Source of the DNA: Bromus sterilis
Lineage: Eukaryota; Streptophyta; Magnoliopsida; Poales; Poaceae
Length of the DNA: 64,000 bases
Assembly (NCBI GenBank): GCA_950022295.1
Contig: OX465598.1
Coordinates: 181,779,501-181,843,500, forward strand
Direction: 5' to 3'
Shown here piece after piece: positions 1 to 11,521 of the stretch (positions are counted from its first letter, which is position 1; each line of letters starts with the position of its first letter). Made by a program: the position numbers and the translations under genes. The notes under the pieces are model-generated. The model was given only the letters and a program-made list of their open reading frames with translations, did no database searches and was not told the DNA's origin.

Positions 1-700
1 GCGGTATTTGGGGTGGTACGTGGGCTCGAAAGTACTGCATGGAGTTCTTCTATCCAGTTGCCCGCGGCCTGCTCGAGTGGTGCGAGGAGCCGTTTTTTGA
101 TTCCTCCGCATACTAGGCCATTTGCTTTTTCCACTTGGCCGTTGGACTGCGGGTGCGCGACTGATGCGTAGTTGATTTTGATGCCCAGTTCGTCGCAGAG
201 CTTCTGGAATTCTGCTGTTGTGAAGTTCGTACCGTTGTCCGTGATGATGTTGTGTGGTACTCCGAACCTGAAGATTATTGACTTGATAAAGTTCACTGCG
301 GTGAGGGCTGTGGAGCTGGTGATGGGCACTACCTCGATCCACTTGGTGAACTTGTCAACTGCTACTAGCAGGTGTGTTCTTCCTCCCTTTGATGATTTCT
401 TGAGCGGCCCCACCATGTCGAGTCCCCAGATGGCGAACGGCCATGATAGTGGTATGGTCTGGAGTTCTGAGGCTGGAGCGTGCGGTCTGCTGGCGAGTTT
501 TTGACAGGCGATGCAACGCCGCATGATGTCTTCTCCGTTTTTCATCGTAGTGGGCCAATAAAACCCTGCTCGGAAAGCTGTGGACACGAGCACTCGACTG
601 CTCGCGTGGTGCCCGCAGGTACCCTCGTGGATTTCGGGTAGTAGGGCTTTGCCGTCTTCCTCGTTGATGCACTTTTGGAGTATCTGGGTGATGCTGCGCT
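1..700 (-). pseudogene. T1 integrase, partial
   Basis: Integrase inserts the cDNA copy into chromosomal DNA. On the minus strand the frame shows a zinc-binding HHCC region (GHH near 630, CIAC near 515), the first catalytic Asp in WGLDMVGPL near 420, the second in ITDNGTNF near 240, and the Glu in HPQSNGQVEKAN near 130. The frame then stays open to base 1, where the window cuts the gene. A TAA stop near 702 separates it from the upstream RNase H part in the same frame, where a Tyr codon (QLYKRS-like) would be expected. All three catalytic acidic residues are present. It is called a pseudogene because the polyprotein it belongs to is broken. Confidence 0.8.
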
Positions 701-701
701 T

Positions 702-1765
702 TTATAACTGTCTGTTGATCACTATGAATTCCTTGGATCGACGACTGATGCGCCGAGCTTCTGAAATGTCTTGCGGTAGCGTGCCTTCGATTAAGAATCG
801 GAGGAACGGTTTTTTCCACGCTGGTCCTTCGAGTGCTGTTGAATCTGTAGGTTCGACCGCTTGGCTTCTGTTGCCTTCGGATGGGCTCGTTGATGCCACC
901 TGTGCTGGCTCAATGGTGTCGTCATCTATAGCTACCTCGGGTGCTGCTGTTTTTACCTTGATGGATCTCTGGCTGATGCTTTTGAGGAAAACGCCGGGTG
1001 GTACTGGTCCTCGAGTCGAGCCGATGTTTGCAAGTTCGTCGGCTTCTGTGTTGTTTGTTCTGGGGATATAATTAAGCTCGCAACCGTCAAAACTTCCTTC
1101 GAGCGTGTTGTAGATCTTATGATAGGCCGCCATGTTGTCGGCCACTGCATTGCAGTCTTTCATCGACTGCTGAACGAAAAGGTTGGAGTCTCCGTAGATT
1201 ACGAGGCGAGTGGCGCCGCATGTTTTGGCCATGCGCATGCCGTAGAGCAGTGCCTCGTATTTGGCTTCGTTGTTGGAGGTGTGGCTGAAGTTGATCTAGA
1301 GGACGTATTTGAGCTTCGTTCCTTTGGGGAAGACCATAACAACTCCTGCTCCGGCTCCTTCCTATCTTTTGGACCCATCGAAAAACATTCTACATGAGTT
1401 CGATAGGTCCGGGGGGCCTGGTGTCTGGACCTCCGTCCACTCAACCAGAAAATCTGGGAGAACTTGGGCCTTGATTGCTGTTGGGTGCTTGAACTGTAGG
1501 TCACGCGGGCTGAGCTCAATGTTCCACTCGGCGACTCTCCAAGTCGCTCCGGGGTTGTTGAGGATCTCCGCGAGTGGTGCGCTACTCACGATCGTGATAG
1601 GGTGTTCGTTGAAGTAGTGCGACACCTTTCTTGAGGTCGTGATGATGGCCAGTAGTAGCTTCTGGTAGTGAGGTAGTAGATCGGCCTTTGTATGCTCTGG
1701 ACCTTGCCTTCTTCTGTGCGCTCGACGACGAGTGTTGTGCTTACCACGCTGTTGCTGCCACATAG
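702..1765 (-). pseudogene. T1 tandem RNase H region (RNase H plus second RNase H-like domain)
   Basis: The right part (about 1362-1765) carries the end of the usual RT-linked RNase H and its connection (PHYQKLLLAI, WRVAEWNIELSP, LPDFLVEWTE). It is followed by MFFDGSKR, which opens a second RNase H fold. The left part (702-1290) continues that fold with IYGDSN and YIPRTNNTEADELAN, giving D and D...D catalytic positions. Two RNase H-like domains in a row are typical of Tat/Retand elements. The reading frame shifts near 1680 and again near 1290-1360, so the protein is broken. In retroelements RNase H removes the RNA strand from the RNA-DNA hybrid during copying. Confidence 0.75.
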
Positions 1766-1965
1766 AGGTAAAACTTTTCTCGTTCTTTGGGTACCGCTAA
1801 GATTGGTGGGGTCGAGAGTGTCTTCTTCAGGTCCGCGAATGCATTGCGGGCTTCTTCGGTCCACTCGAATTTATCCCCTTTTCTAAGCATCTGGTAGAAT
1901 GGCAGTGTGCGCTCTCCCAATCTGCTGATGAAACGACTTAAGGTTGCGAGTCTTCCGGTGAGCTG

Positions 1966-2850
1966 CTATACGCCTGTGATGTCGGTTGGCTCCTGCATCC
2001 TGGCGATTGCTCGAACTTTCTCGGGGTTCGCTTCGATTCCTCGGTCGGAAACCATGTACCCGAGCAACTTCCCGGATGGGACGCCTAATTCGCTCTTCTT
2101 CGGGTTGAGCTTGATTCTGTACTTGTTGAGTGCTGCGAAGGTCTCGCGCAGGTCGTCGAGCAACGTGTTTGCACTGTAAGTTTTGATGACGATGTTGTCC
2201 ACGTAGACTTGCACATTTCTTCCGATTTTCTCTTTCAAGCAGTCTTGCATCATCCGCTAGTATGTGGCACCGGCCTTCATGAGTCCGAAGGGCATTTTCC
2301 TATAGCAAAATACGCTGTAAGGGTTGATGAATGATGTGTGCTCTTCGTCTTCTTCCTTCATTCTGATCTGATTGTATCCTGAGTAGGCGTCGAGGAACGA
2401 TAGTAGATCGCATCCTGCTGTCGAGTCGATTATCTGATCGATTATTGGAAGGGGAAAGTGATCCTTTGGGCGGTGTTTGTTGAGTGGCCCGTAGTCGACG
2501 CACATTCGTAGAACGTCTGTGTCTTTCTTGGGGACCACCATAGGGTTGGCGATCCAAGTGGATTTCTTCGTCTCTCGGATGAATTGGCCGTCGAGTAATC
2601 GGTTGACTTCCTCCCCGATTGCTCTGCGCTTGGGTTCTAAGAATCTTCGTAGTGCTTGCTTCACTGGCTTGGTGTTTGGCTTGATGCGCAGCGCGTGTTC
2701 TGCAAACTCGCGCGGTACTCCTGGCATGTCGGCTGGGTACCAGGCAATGATTTCCCATTCTTCATGGAGGAAGGCGATGAGGGCGTTTTCTTGCTCTTCC
2801 GGGAGGTGGGCGTATACGCGGACTGTTTTTTCTGGGTCCGTCAGGTGCAC
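1966..2850 (-). pseudogene. T1 reverse transcriptase
   Basis: The N-terminal part (2257-2850) contains QALRRFLEPKRRAI, NPMVVPKKD, MCVDYGPLNKH, DAYSGYNQI and YRKMPFGLMKAGATY, which are the gypsy RT motifs in order. A TAG stop at about 2254-2256 replaces the Gln expected after ATY. The same frame continues with RMMQDCLKEKIG and the catalytic box. That box reads YVDN rather than YVDD, so the second catalytic Asp is lost. Another TAG lies just upstream, near 2850, and a TGA near 2887. These changes fit decay by C-to-T or G-to-A transitions. The enzyme would be inactive. Confidence 0.85.
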
Positions 2851-3400
2851 CTAGTGGGTGACCGTGTCGTTTTCGATCCTGAAGTCTCATCCATACTCTT
2901 TTGACTCGCTTCGGCTTGCTAGCGGAAAGATACTTTTGTGTGTCGCCATGGCTATCTCTGTGAGTTCTTGCTCGGCTCCAAAGGTGTCGGAGACTTTGTG
3001 GAAATCGCGATCACATTGGTCTGATTTGGTGAAGCTCCCGTTGACTGTAATGACGCCCGCGGATCCTGGCATCTTGAGTTTGAGGTAGGCGTAGTGCGGA
3101 ATCTCCATGAATTGCGCGAATGCTGGACGCCCAGTATGGCGTGGTACTGTGACTGCCAATCGAGTACTTCGAACTCGAGGGTGTGTCTTGCGAAATTGCG
3201 TCTGCTGACAAAGACAACTTCAAGCTCGATTACTCCAAGGGAAGTGGCCGCTTCTCCTGGTACTACTCCGCATAGCACGGTGCTTGATTTCTTCCATACT
3301 GATCATGGGATCAGCATCTTGCGTAGGGTGCTGACGAAGATTATGTTCATGCTGCTGCCTCCGTCCATGAAGATTCTGTCCATGTTGTAACCTCCAATTT
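2851..3400 (-). pseudogene. T1 aspartic protease and PR-RT linker
   Basis: Near 3300-3390 the minus strand encodes FMDGGSSMNIIF, a gypsy-type aspartic protease active-site loop (D-G-G-S form). Around 2950-3100 lies HYAYLKLKMPGSAGVITVNG, the conserved linker between protease and RT in Tat-like elements. It ends in TGA and TAG stops just before RT. The part between is shifted into other frames. The protease would cut the polyprotein into its mature parts. The assignment rests on these motifs and on their position between the gag remnant and RT. Confidence 0.65.
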
Positions 3401-3449
3401 GAGCATAGAGTACCAGGGGCGCGTGTCCCGGCCCTTGGACTGCAGGTGG

Positions 3450-4520
3450 GTGATCACTCTGGGAGAATGTGATACAAGTTTCTGCGTCGTGTGGCTGATA
3501 AACTTTGACTGTGTTTAGGCTCTCGGCTGCTGTGGCTTGCAGGGTGTAGGCGTCCTGTTGGGCTTGCGATACCCTGCCTTATTGGATCGTGCACACTTGT
3601 CCTTGAGTCGGGTTGGAGCGTCTTTCGGGGATTGGAGTCGGCGACTGCTCGGTTCATTGGGTGCGTTTGGCTTCTCGATGTTTTTACTCCTTGAGGCTGT
3701 CGGCGAGTTCGTTGAAATGGCGGCAGTTTCCCAGGGTGTGGCCCGATCTGATGTCTCCCCGGTCGTCTTCCAAGCAGTGGATCGTGCAGGTTCCTTCTAG
3801 CTGCTCCCTGAACGTGAGTTTGCTGGATCTGGCGTGTCGTTTCCTCCTTGAGATTCGGAAGAACAGCGCGTGATCCGCTGGGTGTTCATGGACTTGTGGA
3901 TCGATTTCGATCCCCACGCTCAGATTCTGATTCATTATAAGGTTGGCGAATTCGTCTGGTCTTCGATCTGGGTCGTAGTATTCGCCGGTCTGAGTCTCAG
4001 AGTCGCTGTCGTGGCGGGCGACGGCAGTCCGCACGGCGGCGGGTCGTCGAGTAGTCGGCGAGCGCGTAGCTGTGTACTGCGACTCGTCGAGTGGGGGTTC
4101 TTCGTGGAATCCTCGCGCTTGTCTTCTGGGTCGTGATTTCTTCCTCGTCGGCGATGATCTTGGCGATCGCTGATCTTGAGCTCAGAGTCGATGTCTTGTT
4201 GTGCGGCGGGTGCCTGGCTGGCGGTGGTTCGTCGAGTGGTCGGCAGGTGCTCTGCTTCATGCTGCAGCTCGTCGATTGGGGTCTCTGTGTAGAACCCTCA
4301 CGCCTTTATTTTGGGTCGTCGAGTTCTCCTTCACTGGTGGTGGGCTCGGGTTCCTCTATAGTATTGGTCTTGGAACGGCTGCAGGCTGAGCGGTCTCGCT
4401 GGGGAGGCAGAGATGTTTGCCATGATCTTGAATTCTTCAGGTGGATTCTAGTTGTTCTTGCTCTTGAGTTGTGGCTTGCTTATGACGGAACCGTCGAGAT
4501 CGTAATTCCAACCTGTGTAG
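3450..4520 (-). pseudogene. T1 gag remnant, no capsid core seen
   Basis: The stretch 3684-4034 encodes a basic segment with a nucleic-acid-binding-like C-x2-H...H-x4-C pattern (CTIH then GHTLGNC), as in gag zinc-knuckle tails of Tat elements. Upstream (3997-4260) is a low-complexity Arg/Pro/Thr-rich stretch in another frame. I cannot see the usual capsid core of retrotransposon gag between the primer site and this tail. Only about 1.1 kb separates primer site and protease, which is short for a complete gag, so the capsid part appears deleted or decayed beyond recognition. Confidence 0.45.
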
Positions 4521-4538
4521 TTCCCACAGACGGCGCCA
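4521..4538 (-). other. T1 primer-binding site
   Basis: On the minus strand, TGGCGCCGTCTGTGGGAA starts two bases after the LTR end (...CCCGTCA). GGCGCC-type primer sites next to the 5' LTR are usual in plant gypsy elements. The exact tRNA is not assigned. Confidence 0.65.
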
Positions 4539-4540
4539 AT

Positions 4541-4988
4541 TGACGGGCATGTACCTCGGCAAATCCCATGGTTAGGGACCCTGGGTTAGTCATGAGAGGC
4601 ACAGGTTGGACGATATCTCGTCGGCTAACAGGAGGATACGTTCCTTCTCGATGTTATTGATTGGAGATGGCGATTACAGGAAGGCCAAGGCTAGTGCGCA
4701 CAAGGCTAGGGTTACAGATTGCGTCTTGCTTGATCTCGACGTCTCCCCTCCTAGCCCTTATATACTAGGCTAGGTCTCGGGGAGTCCGTCCGGGATTACA
4801 GATGAGGTTTCCTAACCCTGATCTTGTACCGTATGGCAGGTTTACACCTTCCTTATGAGTCGCGGACTCCTACGTCGGTGCCACTAGTGTGCCAAGGCTG
4901 GGCCCAGGCGGCATCTCTGTGGGCCTTCTGTCTTCGGGTACACCGGGTAAGGCCCATCTATAGGAGTCGTGGGTTCACCCCCTCATCA
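4541..4988 (-). repeat. T1 5' LTR (448 bp)
   Basis: Plus-strand boundaries are TGACGGG at 4541 and CTCATCA at 4988. The left end abuts the primer site, and the right end abuts element A sequence. A TATA-like box (TATATAAG on the minus strand) is at 4757-4764. The same box and flanks recur in the related LTRs at 28041 and 46738, which supports the limits and the promoter call. Confidence 0.75.
4757..4764 (-). promoter_or_regulatory. TATA-like box in T1 LTR
   Basis: TATATAAG in the context CCTAGTATATAAGG, on the strand of element transcription. It is conserved in position in the LTRs at 28304-28311 and 46971-46978. Confidence 0.5.
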
Positions 4989-7066
4989 CATACCGACTCA
5001 CAATCAAAGTAACCTCATTGAACCACTAAGCAGCAATAACCAGTAACAGTTGCAGGGGCCACATGCTCATCATTCAACTCCTATATCTTCTAGGATTGTG
5101 GTTTGCTTAATACGGTGACAAAATGATAGGCCATGCATCGGAATGGGTTCAACTGTGCGGAAGAACGTATCTCCGTGATCTCCTAAACATGCATAAGCGA
5201 GACTGAGAGGAAAGTGGTATTTTATAGACATGATCAATGGGGTTTGCTTGCCTTGCTGACGATACACGGGTTTAAAAGACTTCTTCTTCTTCGGGGGGGA
5301 TCACCGTCTCGGAAAGTCTGTTATCAGAGGCAATCCTCAACAAAGGGGGGCAACTTCGAAATTAAATGCACAAGCACATGATATTGTTGTGACATGAAGT
5401 ATAGGGTACTGGTTTGTGGCACATTCAATTTAATTGAAATGTATTGCAAAGAATTTGCAAATTCAAACTTCAAATTTGAATTCAAATTATGCCATATGCA
5501 CATTTACTTATGTTCACCACTTTTAAAATGGTCAAACATGAAAAAAATTACATATTCATAATCCTTTCATTTTTCTGATAATTTTTCATCTATTATTTGT
5601 CCAATTTGGAGTTAAAATGAATTAGTTATGAATTTCCAAAGTTTAAATGTTTTTTTGCCATTTTCTGAATTAAGTTAATTCAATTAACCCTTTACTGCGT
5701 CATCCATGCGTCAGCAAGACATAGGGGGGGCTGACAGCTGGGGCCCGCTAGTCAGTGACTAGGGGGGTTAATCCCTCTGTTTGATTTAAACAGTGATTAG
5801 ATTAGGGGCCTGGGCCCACTGGTCAGTTGCCCACGGGGGTAATTAGTGGGGGGTTAAGCATGGGGGTTAGGGCTAAATCCTCGCCGGTGAGCTCTGTGCT
5901 CGCCGGAGACTCGCCGGAATCTTTTTTCGGCCACGGGATAGGGATTGGAGAGAACGGACAGGTAGCGTGGGGTCGTGCCGATCTGTTGGGGCGACTAGGG
6001 TGTCACCGGGAGCTCTCAGGCCACACCGGCATCGAGGCTAGCGGCGACTGGCCACTGACCTAGACGAGCACGACGATGCACAGCACGGGGAGAGCGTTAG
6101 GAGGGGCAAACGGAGCTCGATGCTCACCAGATCTCGATGGCGAGCACGGAGAGGACGGAGGGGGCTCGGCGGCATCCTATTTCTCGTCGGGATCTTTCTG
6201 CGGCCGGCAGGGATCCGTCGTCATGGTCGTCGTCTCCGATGTGCCTTGGGAAAAATTGGGGGGTCAGCTCGATGTAATCATCCACTGCGGTGTCAGTGGA
6301 CAAGGTGGTTCGGCGTTTGGGGGATGTTGGCCGCGAACTTGCTCGATGGTGGCTGGCGGGATGCTCTCGGAGCGGCTCTGGATCGAAGAAGAGAGAAGGG
6401 AAGGGTGTCCAAGATGAGAGGGGAAAGGTGCGGGCGTGCGTGGCGTATCTCCTGGCGAGGAGATGAGGTCCAGGGTGGCTGGGAACCACCTCGGCGTCGA
6501 GGTGGCGTCCACGGCGCGCTCTGGCTCGACACCAAGCTGGTTGAGGAAGACGACGGAAGGGGGTCGGGCTGGGCCAGGCTTAGGTGGGCTGCTGGGGTTT
6601 AAGTTGGGAAGCTTCCAGGTGAGCTCCTTTTATTGTTTTCTTATGTTTTTCTTTTTCTATAATTTGTTTTGCTCTGGATAAAATAGCAAAGCATTTTTAT
6701 AAATGCCCAAATATTTTATGTGGCCTTACTAGACATATAACTAGCCACTCACAAAGTTTGGGGATTTTTGAAATTCAAACAATTTGAATTTCAAATCAAA
6801 TATGGTTATTATTTAATTTCCAAGCCCTTTTTGGAATTTATTTGAAAATGTTGGTGGATGCAGTCACTTCACTTTATATGTGATCATGCTTATTTGTAAG
6901 ACCTTTCAAAAATACGAGAGGAATTTTTGGAAGAAATTTTTATCTGGCCATTTGAATTAAATTCAACTAGGGCTTTTCTTTTCCCCATTTGTATTTCTTT
7001 TGAAATTTTTGCATGATGCACAAACCCAAAATAATCCTAGCACATACCTAAAAGAGGGTTGTGACA
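4989..7066 (-). repeat. Element A 3' LTR, right-hand part
   Basis: It is collinear with 13673-15762 (2078 against 2090 bp) and ends on the plus strand in GTTGTGACA beside the end of pol. It has an AT-rich part (5400-5700), a GC-rich block (about 5860-6600) and an AT-rich tail. ORFs inside it are not shared as proteins with anything recognisable and are treated as non-coding. The missing left part is displaced by the T1 insertion at 4988/4989. Confidence 0.85.
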
Positions 7067-7080
7067 ACTCATCCCCACTC
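7067..7080 (-). other. Element A polypurine tract
   Basis: On the minus strand GAGTGGGGATGAGT directly precedes the LTR start TGTCACAACCC. It matches the tract of elements B and D except for small changes, and overlaps the end of the pol frame. Confidence 0.55.
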
Positions 7081-8750
7081 AAAAGAATCTCCTCCCGAGA
7101 TACAGAAGTCGTCGGGAGGAAGGTGGGGTACTCAGCACGAAGGCGGTCTTCTCTTTCCCATGTTGCTTCTTTCTCGGAGTGATGTGACTATTGCACTTTG
7201 AGAAACTTGATCTTCTGACGACGAGTGACACGCTCTGCAGAATCATGAATACGAATGGGGTACTCTCGATAAGAAAGGTCATCTTGGAGATCAAGCGTTT
7301 CATGGTCGACTTCGCGGATGGGGTCCTTGAAGCAACGCCTGAGTTGTGACACATGGAATACATTGTGTACTCGGGAAAGGTGCGGAGGTAGTTCAAGTTG
7401 GTAGGCAACTTGGCCACGTTTGGCAAGAATGCGGAAAGGTCCGATGTAACGTGGGGCCAACTTGCCTTTGATACCGAAGCGTTGGGCTCCCTTAAGAGGA
7501 GTAACCCGAAGGTAAGCCTTCTCATCCAGATTGTAGCTTTCTTGCCTATTATGACGATCATAGTAGCTTTTCTGACGAGACTGAGCGGCTTTCAAACGAT
7601 CACGAACAATGCGAACTTTCTCTTCTACTTCCTTGATCATACCCGGTCCAAAGAACTGTCTTTCACCGGTTTCTGACCAGTTTAGGGGTGTTCAACATCG
7701 TCGTCCATAGAGGAATTCAAAAGGAGCCATGTTCATACTAGATTAAAAACTGTTGTTATAAGAAAATTCGGCGAATGGAAGAGATTTCTCCCAATTCTTT
7801 CCGAAGGAGATAACACAAGCTCTGAGCATGTATTCCATGATTTGGTTAACTCTTTCAACTTGACCGCTAGACTGGGGATGGAAATCTGTACTAAAGGAGG
7901 GATGAGTTCCCATAGCATTCTGAAAGCTTCCCTAGAATCTAGAGGTGAAAAGGCTACCACGATGAGAATTGATTTCCAAAGGAACACCATGAAGAGACAC
8001 GATTCTAGAGACATACAAGTCCGCTAACTGGCTAGAAATTATAGACTCGCGAACATGAAGAAAGTGAGCAACTTTGGAAAGTCGATCAATGAGAACGAAG
8101 ATGGCATCATTTCCTTTCTGGGTTTTTGGAAAGCCGGTGATGAAGTCCATACCGACCTTGTCCCATTTCCACTTAGGAATAGACAATGGTTGAAGAGTAC
8201 TAGCAGGTCTTTGGTGTCCTGCCTTAATGCGATGACACACATCATATTCGGCAACAAATTGAGCAATGTTTCTCTTCATCCTAGTCCACAAAAATATCTG
8301 GTGTTGATCTTGGTACATCTTTGTGCTACCGGGATGAATTGAGAGGGGAGTGTCATGAGCTTCCTTAAGGATCAGCTGCCTTAGGTCTTGATTCTCAGGG
8401 ACTACTAAACGGGTCTCAAAGAATACCGTTCCTTGACCATTTGCAGAGAAACATTTAGCATCTCCGCTAGCAATGTTCTCCTTGATCTCTCGAATACCAC
8501 TATTTTGTTTCTGGGCAGCTATGATTTGATCCTCAAGGGTTTGTTTCGACACCAGGGTAGAAAGAAATCCATGAGGAACTATCTCAAGATTGAGCTTGCG
8601 AAATTCCTCATGAAGAAGTGGTTGATACTGTTGCAACATGAGGTTGTTACAATACGACTTACGAATTAGTGCATCAGCCATGACATTGGCTTTGCCTGGG
8701 GTGTAAGAAATTCTTAAGTCATAATCTTTTATCAACTCTATCCAGCGTCT
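7076..8750 (-). pseudogene. Element A integrase and chromodomain-like tail
   Basis: Two open pieces, 7932-8735 and 7188-7640, cover the end of RNase H (SYTPGKANVMADAL), the integrase zinc region (HPGSTKMY...), the core (GMDFITGFPKTQKGNDA) and the C-terminal part (KGKLAPRYIGPF, LSRVHNVFHVSQLR). Decay is visible. The zinc-binding CDVC is preceded by Tyr instead of Cys (EYDVC), and the second catalytic Asp is His (NSHRGS instead of NSDRGS). A TAG replaces the Trp of KVQWSHH at about 7187, before the chromodomain-like end. Part of the core between the pieces (7640-7932) is frameshifted. Not functional. Confidence 0.8.
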
Positions 8751-9367
8751 TTGCCTAAGATTAAGATCTGGCTGGGTGAATATGTATTTGAGGCTTTGGT
8801 GGTCGGAATAGATCTCACAACTATTACCAAGGAGTTAATGTCGCCAAGTCTTCAGGGCATGAACTACGGCAGCGAGTTCAAGATCATGGGTAGGATAGTT
8901 CTCTTCATGTGGACGCAACTGGCGTGAAGCGTATGCTACCACATGTCGATCTTGCATAAGTATGCATCCTAGCCCTTTCCGTGAAGCGTCAAAATAGATC
9001 TCGAAATCCCTTTTGGTGTCTCGAGGTGCAAGTACGGGTGCAGAAGTCAATCTTCTCTATAGCTCTTGAAAGCTTTCCTCGCACTCGGGGGTCCATTGGA
9101 ATTTCTTATCTTTCTTGAGGAGTTTAGTCAGAGGCTTTGCAACATTGGAGAAGTTCTCAACGAAGCACCGACAATAGCTTGCTAAGCCAAGAAAACTCCT
9201 AACTTTCTTAACCGATTAAGGTGGAGTGCAATCAAGGACTGCCTGAACTCTCTCAGGATTGACAGCAATGCCTTTGGCAGAAATCACATGGCCTAAGTAG
9301 GTCACTTCTGGTAGCCAAAATTTGCACTTAGAGAACTTGGCATAAAGGAGATGCTCTCGAAGTTTCA
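8751..9367 (-). pseudogene. Element A RNase H region
   Basis: The open piece 8835-9050 encodes DFEIYFDASRKGLGCILMQ and VAYASRQLRPHEENYPTHDLE, the RNase H start with its catalytic Asp and Glu. It ends in a TAA where B and D have the Tyr of WRHYLLG. Sequence 9050-9367 still aligns with the RT-to-RNase H connection of B and D. Only fragments of the domain are translatable. Confidence 0.75.
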
Positions 9368-10591
9368 TCAATACCAACATAAGATGTTCTTCGAGTAGAT
9401 GAGAATGTCATCAAGATAAACTACAACAAATTTATCTAGGTACTCCATGAAGATCGAATTCATCCAGCGCGAGAATGTGGCGGGGGCATTGGTTAAACCA
9501 AAGGACATGACGGTGTACTCGTAAAGACCATATCGAGTAGTGAAAGCCGTCTTGGGAATGTCCTCATTTCGGATTTTGATTTGATGATAGCCTAATCTCA
9601 AATCCATCTTGGAGAAGGCAGAGGATCCAGCAAGTTGATCATAAATATCATTGATCCTGGGCAGTGGGTACTTGTTCTTTATTGCCGCTAGATTTAGCGG
9701 GCGATAGTCTACGCACATCCTTTCTGTTCCATCTTTCTTCGTTACGAACAGAACATGGCAACCCCATGGCGATGAGCTAGGGCGGATGAAGACTTTTGCC
9801 AACGAAGCATCATGTTGGGTTTTTAACTCAACTAACTCATGTGGGGCCATTCTATATGGGCGTCTGGAAATTGGGGTCGTGCCTTTTATAAGATCCAGTA
9901 TGAATATTACACATCTGTCGGGTGGCATGCCCGACAGTTCTTCAGGAAAGACATCCGGGAAGTCACGAACCACGGGAATATCTTCAAGGTCAGGAAGGGG
10001 AAGCACATTCAAAGTATACATCTGGATTCTAGAACTGGGTGAGGTGTAGTCAATTGTCTGGCCTGAAGGATGGGTAATTTTAATTGACTTGGCTTTACAA
10101 TCATTGAAAACATTTTGTCTTGATAACCAATCCATTCCTAGGATGACATCAATGTCTGAAGACTTGAGGGCTATAAGAGAAGCAAGGAATACTAAACCCT
10201 CAATTGCAATTTGATTGCCATGGCTTACTCTATTAGTTTTCCACTTTGAACCAGGAGTTTGAATTATCATTGGAGAAAACATTTCTTCAAAGGGGAACTC
10301 ATGCCGAAGTGCATAACTCTCCGACATGAATGAATGAGATGCTCCTGGATTGAAAAGAATGGAGGCGGGAACATATTTGACTGGTAGTGTGCCAAGGATG
10401 ACGTCAGAAGTAGCAGTGGTTTCCTCAACTGAAATTTGGTTCACACAACCACTACTAGTCGATGAAGGCTTTGCTTCCAAGGGTTTGGAGATGGATTTCC
10501 TTGAAGGCTTATGACTAGGTCGACGGGGTGCCACCAACACTGTAGGGCATTGTCGGAAGTAATGGCCTGGCAAACCACACGTGAAACACAT
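9368..10591 (-). pseudogene. Element A gag zinc knuckle, protease and reverse transcriptase
   Basis: A 407-residue frame starts in the gag zinc knuckle CFTCGLPGHYFRQC (C-x2-C-x4-H-x4-C). It passes a protease-like region in which the usual DSG/DTG loop reads NPGASHSF (active Asp changed to Asn), then the RT motifs LFVTKKDGTERMCVDYRPLN, FSKMDLRLGYHQI, MSFGLTNAPATF and YLDDILIYSKN. After YLDD a deletion of about 19 bases relative to B and D throws the frame out, and it stops within five codons. RT catalytic residues are present, but the C-terminal part of RT is out of frame. Knuckle, protease and RT in one frame is normal for this gypsy branch. Confidence 0.85.
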
Positions 10592-11521
10592 CCTTCCTGA
10601 ATTGCTGGGAGTAGGATTGCTTGATTGTACACCATCATTCCTGGGAGGAACAATGTGTTGAGGTGGATGGCATATATTGGATGGTGGCCTCTAGAGAAGG
10701 TTTTGAGGTATGGCACTAGTTGGAATCCATATTTGGCGTTTCTGAGGGGATGAACTTGAAGAAGGAGCTAGCTCACGGGCATGCTTGCGAGACTCTTCGA
10801 AAACTTCATTGCCATGCTCAGCTCGGAAGGATCTGTTGACTAAATCCTGAAAGGTGGCAAATTCAAGGAGGTTGAGATCATGACGAAGGATAGGGCTAAG
10901 TCCCTTACAGAACCTTGCATGTTTTCTGGCATCAGTTGTGATCTAACCTTGGGCATAACGGGCAAGACGGTTTAACTCTCTCACATACTCATGAATGGAC
11001 ATATCTGCTTGAGTCAGGTTGCAGAACTCTTCCTTCTTTCTTTCCATCATCTCATCCAGAATGTGGTACCCTGGGAAGGCATCACGGAATTGCTTCCATG
11101 TCACTATGTGACCATTAGGCTGCATTGCAACATAGTTCTCCCACCATTCAGCAGCAGCATCTTCCAGAAAGTATGCCGCAAATATAAATCGATCATTGGG
11201 AGGAACATGTGCCATGTCAAGCTTACGCTCGATGGAACGGAGCCAATCATCGGCTTCAAGGGGCTCCGAAGGAAATCGGAATACCGGTGGTTTGAGGAGG
11301 ATGAAGTCCTGAATGCTGACGACCACATTGCGCTGACGACCGGTATTCTGCTCGATGAGCTCCAGAAGGCGTGTTTGATCACGTCGATTCCGCTCAGCTT
11401 CCATCATGATTTTCGCTGCATAAGGAGGTGGTGGAGGTTCATCATTACTTCGATTTTTATCACGGTCTTGATTGCGACGAACAACACTACGAGTTCCACC
11501 TGACATCCTGTGTGATAACAA
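10592..11521 (-). pseudogene. Element A gag
   Basis: The first 192 codons (10943-11521) give a typical gypsy gag core. It has a charged N-terminus, the segment ADDWLRSIERKLD, AAEWWENYVAMQ, WKQFRDAFPGYHI, and HEYVRELNRLARYAQ near the end. A TAG at about 10940 interrupts it. The same frame goes on through the linker to the zinc knuckle, with one more TAG near 10690. Gag forms the virus-like particle that packages the element RNA. The start is taken at 11521, or at the next Met a few codons in. Elements B and D lack this whole part. Confidence 0.8.

Larger units (their letters stand above)
1..4988 (-). mobile_element. T1: Tat/Retand-like Ty3-gypsy retrotransposon, 3' part off the window
   Basis: The element reads right to left. 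From the right end it has a 448 bp LTR, a primer-binding site, a gag-tail remnant, protease, reverse transcriptase, RNase H, a second RNase H-like domain and integrase, which the window edge cuts. The domain order PR-RT-RH-INT is Ty3/gypsy. The extra RNase H-like block between the first RNase H and integrase is a known mark of the Tat lineage. To the right, sequence resumes that matches the 5' LTR of element A at 13673, so T1 sits inside the 3' LTR of element A. The possible 5 bp target duplication on the right is CATAC, but its partner lies outside the window. Domains are clear; the named family is not determined. Confidence 0.8.

Noticed and set aside
172..1071. Plus-strand frames at 172-504 and 580-1071
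   Set aside because: They are antisense shadows of the T1 integrase and RNase H frames.
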